Shown: in pieces, positions 28,581 through 37,720 of the stretch | Numbering within the stretch: the stretch's first letter is position 1 | Layout: every line of letters starts with the position of its first letter | NCBI GenBank assembly: GCA_963781025.1 | Contig: CAWADU010000003.1 | Span: 1,302,001 to 1,366,000, forward strand | Source: Tardibacter sp963781025 | GTDB lineage: Bacteria; Pseudomonadota; Alphaproteobacteria; Sphingomonadales; Sphingomonadaceae | Reading direction: 5' to 3' | Length of the DNA stretch: 64,000 nucleotides | Program-made: the position numbers and the translations under genes | The notes under the pieces: model-generated | Told to the model about the DNA's origin: nothing | What the model saw: only the letters and a program-made list of their open reading frames with translations | Databases searched by the model: none

Positions 28581-29000
28581 ATGACCATGTTGACACGCTT
28601 TGATGATGTGGAATCCGAATGGGATATCCTCGATGATTGGGAGGACCGCTACCGCCTGCTGATCGACCTCGGCCGGTCGCTGGAGCCGATGCCCGACGCG
28701 CTGAAGACCGATGCGACGCAGGTGCGCGGTTGTTCGGCGAGCGTGTGGGTCTATCCGACCGAAACGGCGGACGGGCGGCTGCATTTCATGGCCGACAGCA
28801 ACGCCGCGATCACCAAGGGGATCATCGCGCTGATCCTGCTGACGGTGCAGGACCGCACGCCCGGGGAGATTCTGGCGGAGGATATTCCGGCCCGGCTGGC
28901 GGGGTTCCAGCTTTCGAAGCAGCTCAGCTCCAACCGGACGCAGGGCATTCCCAACATGATCGCGCTGATCCGCCAGACCGCCGGGCGGCGCGCGGCATGA
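28581..29000 (+). CDS. sufE: Cysteine desulfuration protein SufE
   Basis: Accepts sulfur from the desulfurase SufS and passes it to the SufBCD scaffold in iron-sulfur cluster assembly. The 139-residue protein has the active cysteine in QVRGCSASVWVYP (near residue 51) and the C-terminal GIPNMIALIRQ. The suf operon itself is not next to it. The next gene begins within its stop codon (ATGA), so it is co-translated with two thioesterase genes. Confidence 0.92.
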   Translation: MTMLTRFDDVESEWDILDDWEDRYRLLIDLGRSLEPMPDALKTDATQVRGCSASVWVYPTETADGRLHFMADSNAAITKGIIALILLTVQDRTPGEILAEDIPARLAGFQLSKQLSSNRTQGIPNMIALIRQTAGRRAA

Positions 29001-29449
29001 CGGGGGAAAAGGCGGCGCGACCTTATGCAATGTCCGACGTGCTGGAAATGATCAGCGGGTTCGGCCATCAGGCCGCGCTCGGCATTCGCTACACCGGCTA
29101 TGGCGACGACTGGGCGGAGGCGACGATGCCTTACAGCCAGCAGCTTGTCGGCGTGTCGGAGACGGGCGTGGTCGCATCAGGCCCGGTCGTCGCGTTGATC
29201 GACATGACGTGCGGCGCGGCGGTGCTTGCGCGGCTGGGACGTTTCAGCCTGCATGTGACGCTTGACCTGCGCGTCGATTACCTGCGCCCCGCGACGCCCG
29301 GCCGGGATCTTCACGCGCGCGTCGAATGCTATCGGCTGACGCGCCAGGTCGCGTTCGTGCGCGGGGCTGCGCATGACGGCGACCCCGCCGATCCGGTGGC
29401 GAACGTCAGCGGCACGTTCATGCTTCTCCCCAAGGAGGGCGCACGATGA
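28997..29449 (+). CDS. PaaI family thioesterase
   Basis: A 150-residue hot-dog-fold acyl-CoA thioesterase: ASGPVVALIDMTCGAAVLARLG is the central helix region and LDLRVDYLRPATPGRDLHARVE the following strands. ATG 28997 overlaps the sufE stop by four bases. The neighbouring downstream gene is a second member of the same family, so they may work on related acyl-CoA esters or form a heteromer. Substrate unknown. Confidence 0.86.
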   Translation: MTGEKAARPYAMSDVLEMISGFGHQAALGIRYTGYGDDWAEATMPYSQQLVGVSETGVVASGPVVALIDMTCGAAVLARLGRFSLHVTLDLRVDYLRPATPGRDLHARVECYRLTRQVAFVRGAAHDGDPADPVANVSGTFMLLPKEGAR

Positions 29450-29832
29450 TCGAACATCTTCCCTATGCGCGGATGCTCGGCCTTCGCGTCAGCCGCGAGG
29501 CCGATGGCGGGCTCGTCTTCGTCGTTCCGTGGAGCGATTTGGTGCAGGGCCGGCCGGGCTTCGTCCATGGCGGTGCGATCGCGGGCCTGCTGGAACTCGC
29601 CGCGCTCGGCACGCTGCACGCGCTGCTGAAAGACGAAGCGCCGGTCACGATAAAGCCGATCACGGTGACGGTTGATTACATGCGCGGCGCGCGACCGCTC
29701 GAAACCCGTGCGTCAGCGCGCATCACGCGCGTCGGCAAACGCATCGCAAACCTCGCCGCCGAGGCCTGGCAGGACGATCCCGCCCGGCCGATCGCCGCCG
29801 CGCGAATCAACGTGCTGCTGAATAGGGACTAG
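29446..29832 (+). CDS. PaaI family thioesterase
   Basis: A 128-residue hot-dog-fold protein with FVHGGAIAGLLELAALGT, the typical HGG motif region, and ITVTVDYMRGARPLETRASARI. It overlaps the stop of the preceding thioesterase gene (ATGA) and is the last gene of a sufE-thioesterase-thioesterase unit. Substrate unknown. Confidence 0.87.
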   Translation: MIEHLPYARMLGLRVSREADGGLVFVVPWSDLVQGRPGFVHGGAIAGLLELAALGTLHALLKDEAPVTIKPITVTVDYMRGARPLETRASARITRVGKRIANLAAEAWQDDPARPIAAARINVLLNRD

Positions 29833-29905
29833 GAGCCGTCCGGCGCGTCCGGCAGACCAGCACCGAGCCTGCCAATGGGACGGGACCTCGCGGATTGCGC
29901 CAAGT

Positions 29906-30433
29906 TCAGCCCGCCCTCCGCTCCTCGGCGCGGCGGAGGACGTCATAGGCCGCCTGCACCGCGTGAAAACGCTTCGCGGCTTCGGAATCTTCCCTGTTCG
30001 TATCGGGATGATGGACCTTGGCAAGCCGGCGGTAAGCGAGCTTGACCTCGTCGAAACCGGCGTCGATTTCGAGCTCCAGCACCTCGAGCGCCCGCATTTC
30101 GTCGCGCGAGCGGGTGCCGTCGCCGGGACCACCCCAGGCATAGTGGCTGGTTTGGCTGTATCCCGATGCGTCACCGCGCTCGGCCTGTTCGCGTGCGGCG
30201 GCCTGCTCTGCGGTCAGTCCGGCGAAATAGTCCCAGTTGCGGTTGTACTCGGCTGCGTGCGCCTCGCAGAAATACCAGCGCTCCGGACTGTTCGGTGCTT
30301 TCGGCGCGGGTCTGTCACCGGGCTCGCCGCAACCGTCCCGGTCGCACAGCCGCACCTGCGTAGCGCCGCGCTCGCCACCATAGGCGCGCCAGCGGGGAAA
30401 CCCCCAGTCATTGCTGCGAGAAGTTCGAGACAT
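29906..30433 (-). CDS. J-domain (DnaJ-like) protein
   Basis: A 175-residue protein with the J domain at the C-terminus, roughly residues 118-172: ALEVLELEIDAGFDEVKLAYRRLAKVHHPDTN contains the HPD tripeptide that stimulates DnaK. The N-terminal half has two cysteine pairs (LCDRDGC, YFCEAH) that could bind a metal. It is a specialised co-chaperone, not DnaJ itself, which carries the domain at the N-terminus with a zinc finger. Confidence 0.88.
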   Translation of the reverse strand: MSRTSRSNDWGFPRWRAYGGERGATQVRLCDRDGCGEPGDRPAPKAPNSPERWYFCEAHAAEYNRNWDYFAGLTAEQAAAREQAERGDASGYSQTSHYAWGGPGDGTRSRDEMRALEVLELEIDAGFDEVKLAYRRLAKVHHPDTNREDSEAAKRFHAVQAAYDVLRRAEERRAG

Positions 30434-30481
30434 GACGGGGAAGTTAGCTATTCGACCGGCGCTTCGCTAGGCGGCGAGGCC

Positions 30482-30511
30482 AAAAAAAGAACGCCCCGGC
30501 TACCGAGGCGT
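30482..30511 (-). terminator. Rho-independent terminator of pckA
   Basis: On the minus strand ACGCCTCGG-TAG-CCGGGGCGT forms a stem with one mismatch and is followed by TTCTTTTTTT. It begins 27 bases past the pckA stop and ends before the J-domain gene. Confidence 0.85.
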
Positions 30512-30537
30512 CTCCGTTCAAAACCTGGGGGCTCAAC

Positions 30538-32138
30538 TCAGGCCGCTTTTGGGGCGGCCTGACGGACGCCTTCGTCGACATGGCTCGAGAACTGGGCGAA
30601 ATTGTCGACGAACAGCTGGACCAGCTTTTCCGCCGTCGCGTCATAGGCGGCCTGGTCCGCCCATGTTTCGCGCGGGTTGAGAATCAGCGCATCGACGCCA
30701 GGCACCGCCACCGGCACCCTGAACCCGAAATTTGGATCGATGCGGAATTCGCCGCTACTGAGCGAACCGTCGAGCGCCGCGTTCAACAAGCGCGCGGGTG
30801 ACCTTGATGGGCATGCGGGCGCCCGTGCCATATTGGCCGCCTGTCCAGCCGGTATTGACCAGCCAGCAATCGACGCCGCCCTTCGCGATGCGCTCTTTCA
30901 GCAGGTTTCCGTACACCGATGGATGGCGCGGCATGAACGGCGCGCCGAAGCAGGTCGAGAATGTCGCTTCGGGTTCGGTCACGCCGATTTCAGTCCCTGC
31001 CACCTTGGCGGTATAGCCCGACAGGAAATAATACATGGCCTGTTCGGACGACAGCTTGGCGATTGGCGGCAGCACGCCGAATGCGTCCGCAGTCAGCATG
31101 ATGACATTCTTCGGCGCCGGACCCATGTTCCGTTCCGAGGTATTGGGAATGAAGTCGAGCGGGTAGGCGCCACGCGTGTTTTCGGCGAGCGTCGCGTCGT
31201 CAAGGTCGAGCTCGCGCGTCTGCGGATCGATCACCACATTTTCGAGCACCGTGCCGAACCGCTTGGTCGTCGCGTGGATTTCGGGCTCCGCCTCGGGCGA
31301 AAGACGGATCATCTTGGCGTAGCAGCCACCTTCGAAGTTGAAGACGGCGGTGTCCGACCATCCGTGCTCATCGTCGCCGATAAGGGTGCGGCTGGCGTCG
31401 GCCGACAATGTGGTCTTGCCCGTGCCGGACAGGCCAAAGAACACCGCGCTCTTGCCGTCCGGGCCGACATTGGCGGAACAATGCATCGGCATCACGCCTT
31501 CGGCTGGCAGTTTGTAGTTGAGGATGGAGAAGACCGACTTCTTCATTTCGCCGGCATAGCGGGTGCCGCCGATGAGAATCAGCTTTTCGGTGAGGTTGAC
31601 GGCGATCACCGTCTCGCTGCGGCAGCCATGGCGTTCCGGGTCCGCCCGGAAACTTGGCATGTCGATGATCGTGAATTCGGGGACAAAATCGGGGAGTTCG
31701 GCCTCATCCGGCCGCACCAGCATCGTACGGATGAAGTGGGATGTGCCATGCTAGTTCGGTGATCACCCGCACCCGGACGCGATATTCGGGCTGCGATCCG
31801 CCGAACAGATCCTGCGCGAACAACACCTCCCTTGTCGCCAGTTGGGCAAGGAAGTCTTCCTTCAGCGCGGCGAAATGTTCCGGCGCCATGGGCTTGTTGC
31901 TCTTGCCCCACCAGATGGTGTGTTCGGTCTCTTCGTCGCGCACGGTGAATTTGTCGTTGGCCGAACGACCCGTATGCTTGCCGGTTTCCACCACAAGCGG
32001 CCCGTCCTTGGCCAGAAGCCCCTCACTCCGCTTCACCGCCAATTCGACGAGTTCCGCAGCCGTCAGGTTCCAGTGAATGGCAGCCCCGCCGGGGTAGCCC
32101 TGCCTGTCTATTCCGAAGGACGGAATGCGCTGGGACAC
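30538..32138 (-). pseudogene. pckA: Phosphoenolpyruvate carboxykinase (ATP), broken by two frameshifts
   Basis: Gluconeogenic enzyme converting oxaloacetate and ATP to PEP. Three consecutive frames carry it: MSQRIPSFGIDRQGYPG to ITELAWH, then MLVRPDEAELPDF through the P-loop GLSGTGKTT and the QYGTGARM region to IKVTRAL, then LLNAALDGSL to the C-terminus. Removing one base near 31742 and one near 30787 gives a continuous 532-residue enzyme of normal length with all motifs intact. Because both breaks are single extra bases in an otherwise perfect gene, sequencing error is more likely than loss of function. It is divergent from chvI and ends at a strong terminator. Confidence 0.93.
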
Positions 32139-32462
32139 TGTCTGTTCTCCTAATCAACTATGCGCCGAACTGCCCGTCGGCCAGAAATATGCGCCGCGCA
32201 TACATGACAAATGGCAACACGGTCAAAGCCCAGCGGCTAATTATCCCAGCGTCTTATGTCCAGCTGGCGAAGGGCCGCTCCGCATGCCGAATCAATGCTT
32301 TCCGCTATAATATGCGCTCTCGGCCGCCGGCCCGTCGAGCGATTCGGACCCGGCGCATCGGCATTACCTCGCCATTCCCGGCTCTTTTTGTTCTCTCCCC
32401 TTTCGAACGAAGCGTAAAAAGACTAGGCAGTAGCAAATCAACTATCCGAGACCGTCCAGCCG
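32139..32462. other. Divergent promoter region pckA-chvI
   Basis: 324 bases without a gene between two divergent starts. Promoters for pckA (minus) and chvI (plus) must lie here. In other Alphaproteobacteria pckA and chvI are likewise divergent neighbours. I see no clear operator. Confidence 0.6.
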
Positions 32463-33170
32463 ATGTCCGCATCGATCGCGCTCGTTGACGACGATCGCAA
32501 CATTCTGACCTCCGTTTCCATCGCGCTTCAGGCCGAAGGCTTTCAGACGCGCATCTATACCGAAGGCGAAGCCGCGCTGAAGGCGATTTTCGACAATCCG
32601 CCCGACCTTGCGGTGCTGGATATCAAGATGCCCCGCATGGACGGCATGGAACTGCTTCGCCGCCTGCGAGAGAAAATCGCGATACCGGTCATTTTCCTGA
32701 CATCCAAGGACGATGAGCTGGATGAGGCGCTGGGCCTCGCCATGGGGGCCGACGACTATATATCGAAACCTTTTTCGCAGCGGCTGCTCGTCGCCCGCAT
32801 TCGCGCTGTCCTGCGACGAACCGAAAACCGGCTGAAAGACAATGACGAAGATGGCGCGGAGCCAGCCGAGAAGATCGTACGCGGCCGGCTGGAGATGGAC
32901 CCTGCCCGTCACCGCGTTTCCTGGGCCGGAGACGATGTCGCGCTCACGGTTACCGAATTCATGATTCTGGAGGCGCTTGCCCAGCGTCCCGGTTTCGTGA
33001 AATCTCGTGACCAACTGATGGATGCCGCCTATCAAGACGATGTGTATGTCGATGACCGGACGATCGACAGCCACGTCAAACGGCTTCGCAAGAAATTCCG
33101 TGCCGTGGATTCCAGTTTCAAGGCTATCGAAACCCTCTATGGCGTCGGCTACCGCTTTTCTGAAGAATAG
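32463..33170 (+). CDS. chvI: Response regulator ChvI
   Basis: OmpR-type response regulator, 235 residues. The receiver has ALVDDDRN acidic residues, the phospho-acceptor D53 in VLDIKMPRMDG and the conserved lysine in ISKPFSQRLL; the C-terminal winged helix ends TLYGVGYRFSE. The position next to pckA and before a ChvG-like kinase and hprK identifies it as ChvI, the alphaproteobacterial regulator of envelope, exopolysaccharide and acid-stress genes. The kinase gene overlaps its end by 32 bases. Confidence 0.93.
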   Translation: MSASIALVDDDRNILTSVSIALQAEGFQTRIYTEGEAALKAIFDNPPDLAVLDIKMPRMDGMELLRRLREKIAIPVIFLTSKDDELDEALGLAMGADDYISKPFSQRLLVARIRAVLRRTENRLKDNDEDGAEPAEKIVRGRLEMDPARHRVSWAGDDVALTVTEFMILEALAQRPGFVKSRDQLMDAAYQDDVYVDDRTIDSHVKRLRKKFRAVDSSFKAIETLYGVGYRFSEE

Positions 33171-34713
33171 GGACGATCTGTCGCTCAAATGGTCGGGCCG
33201 CTGGTCGCTGACCACGCGGATTCTTGCCGTCAATATCTTCGCCGTGGCGATGCTCGCGGGCAGTGTCTACTACCTCGATACCTTCCGCGAGCGAATGACC
33301 GACGAAAGACTGGCCCAGATCGGCGTTTCCACGCAGCTCGCCGCGGCCGCGCTGGCCGCCGCACCACCGGAGAAGCGGGTCTCGCTGGCTGCCCAGCTCG
33401 GTCATGCCAACAGCTCGCGGGTACGGGTCTATGCTCCCGACGGCGGCCTCAGGATCGATAGCTGGCGCTCGACCGGGGAGACTTACCGCCTTCGCGATCC
33501 GTCCACCGAGCCGTTGCGCAAACACGCGGCGCGGTTCCTTGACCGGGTGACCGACCTCGTTGCCTCGGCCGACAGGCCCCCGATATTTGAAGAACCTGCG
33601 GTAGACAGGCGGGACGCCTGGTTCGAAGCGCGCCAGGCTCTTGCCACGAACGGGATGGCCCACGCGCTGCGGAATGCACCGGATTCGACACCCATGGTGA
33701 GCGCCGCCATCTCGCTTCCGGAAGGAAATGGATCGGTTCTACTGATGACGGCCAGCGCCCGCGAGATCACTAAGGATTTCCGGGCCGAACGTTTTTCCTC
33801 GGCGGTCATTCTTATGATGGTGATCGTCGCGAGCATCCTGCTGTCGCTGTTTCTCGCCCGGACGATCGTGCGCCCGCTGCGCCGGCTGGCAGTCGCGGCA
33901 CAGCGCGTGCGGGCGGGCCGCGCCCGTGAGGTGATCGTGCCCCGCCTTCCCTCGCGCCGTGACGAGATCGGCCTGCTCGCCCGCGCCCTGTCGGACATGA
34001 GCCAGGCATTGCGGCAGCGGATCGACGCGACCGAGGCGTTCGCCGCCGATGTCACGCACGAGATGAAGAACCCGCTCGCTTCGCTCCGATCGGCGGTGGA
34101 GTCGCTGGAGCGCGTCAATGATCCTGATCTGCGCAACCAGTTGCTCAATGTCGTTAGAGACGACGTCCACCGGCTCGACCGCCTGATCACCGATATCGCC
34201 GAGGCGTCGCGGCTGGATGCGGAACTTTCCCGAACCCGCTTTGAACCGGTGGACCTTGGCCATATGGTCGCCGGGCTGGTGGAGGCGCGGGAAGCGCGCT
34301 GCGTCGAACGGGAAATCCGGCTGGCTTTTGCCAGGCCGGAACCCGGCACCGCAGTGGTGATGGGCGAGGAAGGCCGGCTGACCCGCGTCGTCGAGAACCT
34401 GATCGACAACGCCATCAGCTTTTCGCCCAGCGGCGGGCTTGTCCAGATTTCGGCAACGCGCGACGGCGACCGTGTGCAACTGCGCGTCGATGACGAAGGC
34501 CCGGGAGTTCCGCCCGAGGCGCGAGAAGCCATTTTCCGGCGTTTCCATAGCGTGAGGCCCGAAGGCGAGGCCTTTGGCAAGCACTCTGGCCTCGGACTTG
34601 CCATCGCCAAGGCAACCATCGAGGCGCATGACGGTTGGATCATTGCCGAAGATCGCTCCGACGCATCGTCAGGGGCGCGGTTTACAGTGACCTTGCCAGC
34701 GATGGAGCCATGA
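33139..34713 (+). CDS. chvG: Sensor histidine kinase ChvG
   Basis: Membrane sensor partner of ChvI. From ATG 33139 it has 524 residues: a membrane helix at about 27-46, a periplasmic sensor domain, a second helix near 218-240 (VILMMVIVASILLSLFL), a HAMP linker, the phosphorylated H307 in DVTHEMKNPLASLRSAVESL, and a HATPase domain with NLIDNAISFSP and GLGLAIAKATIE. The frame is open from 33022, inside chvI; 33139 is chosen since it gives a short cytoplasmic N-terminus. hprK begins in its stop codon. Confidence 0.92.
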   Translation: MASATAFLKNRDDLSLKWSGRWSLTTRILAVNIFAVAMLAGSVYYLDTFRERMTDERLAQIGVSTQLAAAALAAAPPEKRVSLAAQLGHANSSRVRVYAPDGGLRIDSWRSTGETYRLRDPSTEPLRKHAARFLDRVTDLVASADRPPIFEEPAVDRRDAWFEARQALATNGMAHALRNAPDSTPMVSAAISLPEGNGSVLLMTASAREITKDFRAERFSSAVILMMVIVASILLSLFLARTIVRPLRRLAVAAQRVRAGRAREVIVPRLPSRRDEIGLLARALSDMSQALRQRIDATEAFAADVTHEMKNPLASLRSAVESLERVNDPDLRNQLLNVVRDDVHRLDRLITDIAEASRLDAELSRTRFEPVDLGHMVAGLVEAREARCVEREIRLAFARPEPGTAVVMGEEGRLTRVVENLIDNAISFSPSGGLVQISATRDGDRVQLRVDDEGPGVPPEAREAIFRRFHSVRPEGEAFGKHSGLGLAIAKATIEAHDGWIIAEDRSDASSGARFTVTLPAMEP

Positions 34714-35135
34714 CCGACCAGCCAGTCCATGCAAGCTGCGTCGCCCTGGACGAGAGGGCCATACTGCTGTTCGGCCGCTCGGGATCGGGCAAATCGGACC
34801 TGGCGCTTCGGTTGATCGATCGCGGCTGGTCGCTGGTCGCCGACGATTATGTTGACCTGACGCCGCGCAATGGCTGGCTCCTTGCCAGCCCGCCCGCCAG
34901 CATCGCCGGGCGGATGGAGGTTCGGCACGTCGGCGTCGTCGACCTTCCGTACCGGTCAAACCTTCCCGTTTGCCTTGCGATTCTGCTGGATGAGGAACCC
35001 GAGAGGCTGCCTGAACCCGGCGGCTGGAAGTACGCCGGAATCACCGTGCCGTCATTGTCCATTCGCGCGCTTGAATGTTCCGCGCCCGTAAAGGTAGAGC
35101 ACCTGTTGCGGGTTTACGGACTTGCGCTAAAATAA
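34710..35135 (+). CDS. hprK: HPr kinase/phosphorylase, short alphaproteobacterial form
   Basis: A 141-residue version of HPr kinase consisting only of the catalytic core, with the P-loop GRSGSGKS at residues 22-29 and LVADDYVDLTP. It lacks the N-terminal domain of the roughly 310-residue Firmicutes enzyme, as is normal in Alphaproteobacteria. It phosphorylates or dephosphorylates a serine of the HPr encoded three genes downstream. It overlaps chvG by four bases, tying the PTS genes to the ChvGI operon. Confidence 0.9.
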   Translation: MTDQPVHASCVALDERAILLFGRSGSGKSDLALRLIDRGWSLVADDYVDLTPRNGWLLASPPASIAGRMEVRHVGVVDLPYRSNLPVCLAILLDEEPERLPEPGGWKYAGITVPSLSIRALECSAPVKVEHLLRVYGLALK

Positions 35136-35138
35136 TCG

Positions 35139-36080
35139 ATGATGACCGTTCCAACCCGCATCCTTCTGATCACAGGCATGTCGGGTGCCGGCAAATCCAC
35201 TGCCCTGAAGACGCTCGAAGACCTCGGATGGGAAACGGTCGACAATTTGCCGCTGACGCTGCTCGACAGGCTGCTGGCGACGCCCGACGGCCAGCCCGGC
35301 GATTCCGACGTGCGCCCGCTGGCGATCGGAATCGACAGCAGGACAAGGGCGTTCGACGCCGACGCCGTCGTCAAGCGGCTGAAGCAACTGCGCGCGGCCA
35401 GCGGAATCGACATCAGCATCCTGTTCCTGGATTGCGCGGGCGCCGAGCTTGAGCGCCGCTTTTCGGAAACGCGCCGCCGCCATCCGCTCGCGCTCGACCG
35501 GCCAGCCGCCGACGGAATCGCCAGGGAACGGGAATTGCTCAGCCCGCTGCGCCGTGCGGCCGCGCATGTCATCGATACCACCGACAGCACGACCAATGAT
35601 CTGCGGCTCGGCATCCGTGAACGCTTCGCCGAGGAGAATGCCTCCGGCCAGCCGACGCTGACCGTCATGTCCTTCGGCTTTGCGCGCGGCGTTCCCCGCA
35701 ACGCCGATCTTGTCTTCGACATGCGCTTTCTGGACAATCCGCATTGGCATGACCATCTCCGCCCCATGACCGGTCTCAACCCCGACGTCGCCGCGTTCAT
35801 CGCCCGCGACCCGGCCTATGGGGAGGCGCTCGAAAGAATCGGTGGGCTGGTCGAATTTTTGTTGCCGCGTTATGCGACCGAAGGAAAAGCCTATGTAACG
35901 GTCGCCATCGGGTGTACTGGCGGCCGCCATCGATCGGTTCATATTGCGGAACAACTGGGGACACGCTTGAGAGAGGCAGGATTTTCCCCGACCGTTGTGC
36001 ACAGGGATATGGGTGGGCGCCCGGATGACATGGTGGAAGGTCAGCATCCGCGCGACGCCGTGGGAGCAGATTATAAATGA
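35139..36080 (+). CDS. rapZ: RNase adapter protein RapZ
   Basis: A 313-residue nucleotide-binding protein with P-loop GMSGAGKS at residues 13-20 and the conserved C-terminal part (VAIGCTGGRHRSVHIAEQL, VVHRDMG). In enterics RapZ binds small RNAs and directs RNase E to control glucosamine-6-phosphate synthase; the alphaproteobacterial role is less clear. Its place between hprK and EIIA is conserved in the class. It overlaps the next gene by four bases. Confidence 0.94.
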   Translation: MMTVPTRILLITGMSGAGKSTALKTLEDLGWETVDNLPLTLLDRLLATPDGQPGDSDVRPLAIGIDSRTRAFDADAVVKRLKQLRAASGIDISILFLDCAGAELERRFSETRRRHPLALDRPAADGIARERELLSPLRRAAAHVIDTTDSTTNDLRLGIRERFAEENASGQPTLTVMSFGFARGVPRNADLVFDMRFLDNPHWHDHLRPMTGLNPDVAAFIARDPAYGEALERIGGLVEFLLPRYATEGKAYVTVAIGCTGGRHRSVHIAEQLGTRLREAGFSPTVVHRDMGGRPDDMVEGQHPRDAVGADYK

Positions 36081-36481
36081 TCGGCCTGGTATTGGTGACG
36101 CACGGTCGCCTTGCGGCAGAATTTATCGCAGCAATGGAGCATGTCGTCGGCTCGCAAGAGCAGGTGGAGGCGGTGTGCATCGGCCCTGATGACGACATGG
36201 AAGCCCGCCGCGCCGATATTTCGGAAGCCGCGGCGCGCGTCGATTCGGGGCGGGGCGTCATCCTGCTGACCGACATGTTCGGCGGCACCCCGTCGAACCT
36301 CGCCATCTCCTTGATGGGAAAACCCAATGTCGAAGTGATCGCAGGCATCAACCTGCCCATGCTGATTCGCCTGGCGAGCGTGCGGCGGCAAATGGACGTG
36401 GCGCGCGCAGTCGAGGCCGCCCAGGAGGCGGGACGCAAATATATCTCGGTCGCATCGGCAATATTGGGTGAGGCAGCGTGA
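36077..36481 (+). CDS. PTS EIIA component, mannose/fructose type
   Basis: A 134-residue EIIA domain with the phospho-accepting histidine H9 (MIGLVLVTHG) and LLTDMFGGTPSN. No EIIB or EIIC transporter gene is nearby, so this belongs to a regulatory phosphotransfer chain rather than sugar uptake. It overlaps both neighbours by four bases (ATGA/GTGA type), which shows one polycistronic unit. Confidence 0.92.
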   Translation: MIGLVLVTHGRLAAEFIAAMEHVVGSQEQVEAVCIGPDDDMEARRADISEAAARVDSGRGVILLTDMFGGTPSNLAISLMGKPNVEVIAGINLPMLIRLASVRRQMDVARAVEAAQEAGRKYISVASAILGEAA

Positions 36482-36747
36482 ACGAGGCCCGTCGCGTCGA
36501 GATCGTGAACAAGCGCGGCCTTCATGCCCGGGCGAGCGCCAAGTTCGTCACCGTGGCGTCGGGCTTTGACGCCAGCATCGAAGTGGAAAAGGAAGGCAAC
36601 CGCGTCTGCGGAACGTCGATCATGGGATTGATGATGCTGGGGGCGGCGGTTGGCGATACCATCGTCATATCGGCAAGCGGCTTTGGCGCGGCCGATGCGA
36701 TCGACAGTCTCGTCAGGCTCGTCGAGGACAAGTTCGGCGAAGACTGA
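36478..36747 (+). CDS. ptsH: Phosphocarrier protein HPr
   Basis: An 89-residue HPr with the active histidine H16 in RGLHARAS and the regulatory serine S47 in GTSIMG, which HprK can modify. It passes phosphate from enzyme I to the EIIA encoded just upstream. Start is GTG 36478 overlapping the EIIA stop. Enzyme I is not in the window directly downstream; the next gene is an RNA methyltransferase. Confidence 0.93.
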   Translation: MNEARRVEIVNKRGLHARASAKFVTVASGFDASIEVEKEGNRVCGTSIMGLMMLGAAVGDTIVISASGFGAADAIDSLVRLVEDKFGED

Positions 36748-36760
36748 CAGACAGAGTTTC

Positions 36761-37573
36761 ATGCCCCGCGAGATCGTGAGCCATAGCAACGCGCTTATCA
36801 AGCGCATCCGATCGCTGCGCGACAAGAAGCACCGCCGCGAGGAAGGCATGTTTCTGGCCGAGGGGCTACGCATCCTGACCGAAGCGGCCGATGCCGGACA
36901 TTCCCCGCGCTATCTCGTCTATGCCGCCGATGCGACCCGGCACCCGCTGGTCCAGCGGCTGATCGCGCTTACCGAAACTTCCGGTGGAGAGGCGATCGAA
37001 ACCAGCCGCGACGTCCTGCACAAGCTGTCGGGGAAGGATAATCCTCAGGCCGTCCTTGGCGTCTACGACGATCTGCGCACGAATCTGGCCCACATCGACC
37101 GCGCGCGCGCAAGTATCTGGATCGTCGCGCAGTCGCTGCGCGATTCCGGCAATTTGGGCACGATCCTTCGAACCGGTGACGCCGTCGGCGCGGGCGGGAT
37201 CATTCTGGTGGACGACTGTTGCGACCCCTTTTCGGTCGAAGCCGTCCGCGCCTCGATGGGCGCGTTGTTCACACAGCAGATCGCAAGCGCGCGGTGGCCC
37301 GAATTCATAAAATGGCTGCGACAGGGGCCGGGTCAGCTTATCGGCACCAGCCTCAGAACCGACGTGGATTATCAGGGTCCGCGCTATGAGCAGCCGGCGT
37401 TTATCCTGGTGGGCAATGAACAGGCGGGGCTTCCGGCCGACTATGAGGCCGAATGCGACCTGCTTGTGAAAATGCCTATGCTCGGCAAGGCCGATAGCCT
37501 GAACGCCGCCGTCGCCACTGCGGTCATGGCCTATGAAATATTGAACCAGCGCCGCCCAAAAGTGTCGAAATAA
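36761..37573 (+). CDS. SpoU/TrmH family RNA 2'-O-methyltransferase
   Basis: A 270-residue SPOUT methyltransferase: an N-terminal substrate-binding domain (IRSLRDKKHRREEGMFLAEGLRIL) and the knotted catalytic domain with motifs SLRDSGNLGTILRTGDAVGA, FILVGNEQAGLP and the C-terminal IPML-type loop KMPMLGKADSLNAAVATAVMAYE. It uses SAM to methylate ribose in rRNA or tRNA; the exact site cannot be read from sequence. It starts 13 bases after ptsH. Confidence 0.9.
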   Translation: MPREIVSHSNALIKRIRSLRDKKHRREEGMFLAEGLRILTEAADAGHSPRYLVYAADATRHPLVQRLIALTETSGGEAIETSRDVLHKLSGKDNPQAVLGVYDDLRTNLAHIDRARASIWIVAQSLRDSGNLGTILRTGDAVGAGGIILVDDCCDPFSVEAVRASMGALFTQQIASARWPEFIKWLRQGPGQLIGTSLRTDVDYQGPRYEQPAFILVGNEQAGLPADYEAECDLLVKMPMLGKADSLNAAVATAVMAYEILNQRRPKVSK

Positions 37574-37720
37574 TTAACAATCTCCTAACGCGCCGCACAT
37601 CGATCTTCTTCGAGACTGGCCAAAATCTTGGAATAGTTAATGCTTGGCACCGCCCTTGCTTAATCCCGTCGCAAGAGGAGATCCGCATCGACGGATCAAC
37701 AGGGTCAAAGGGAGAAATCG

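Noticed and set aside
30538..32138. Treating the three parts of pckA as three separate genes
   Set aside because: Each part is a consecutive segment of one enzyme with no start signals of its own. Two one-base corrections give a full normal protein.
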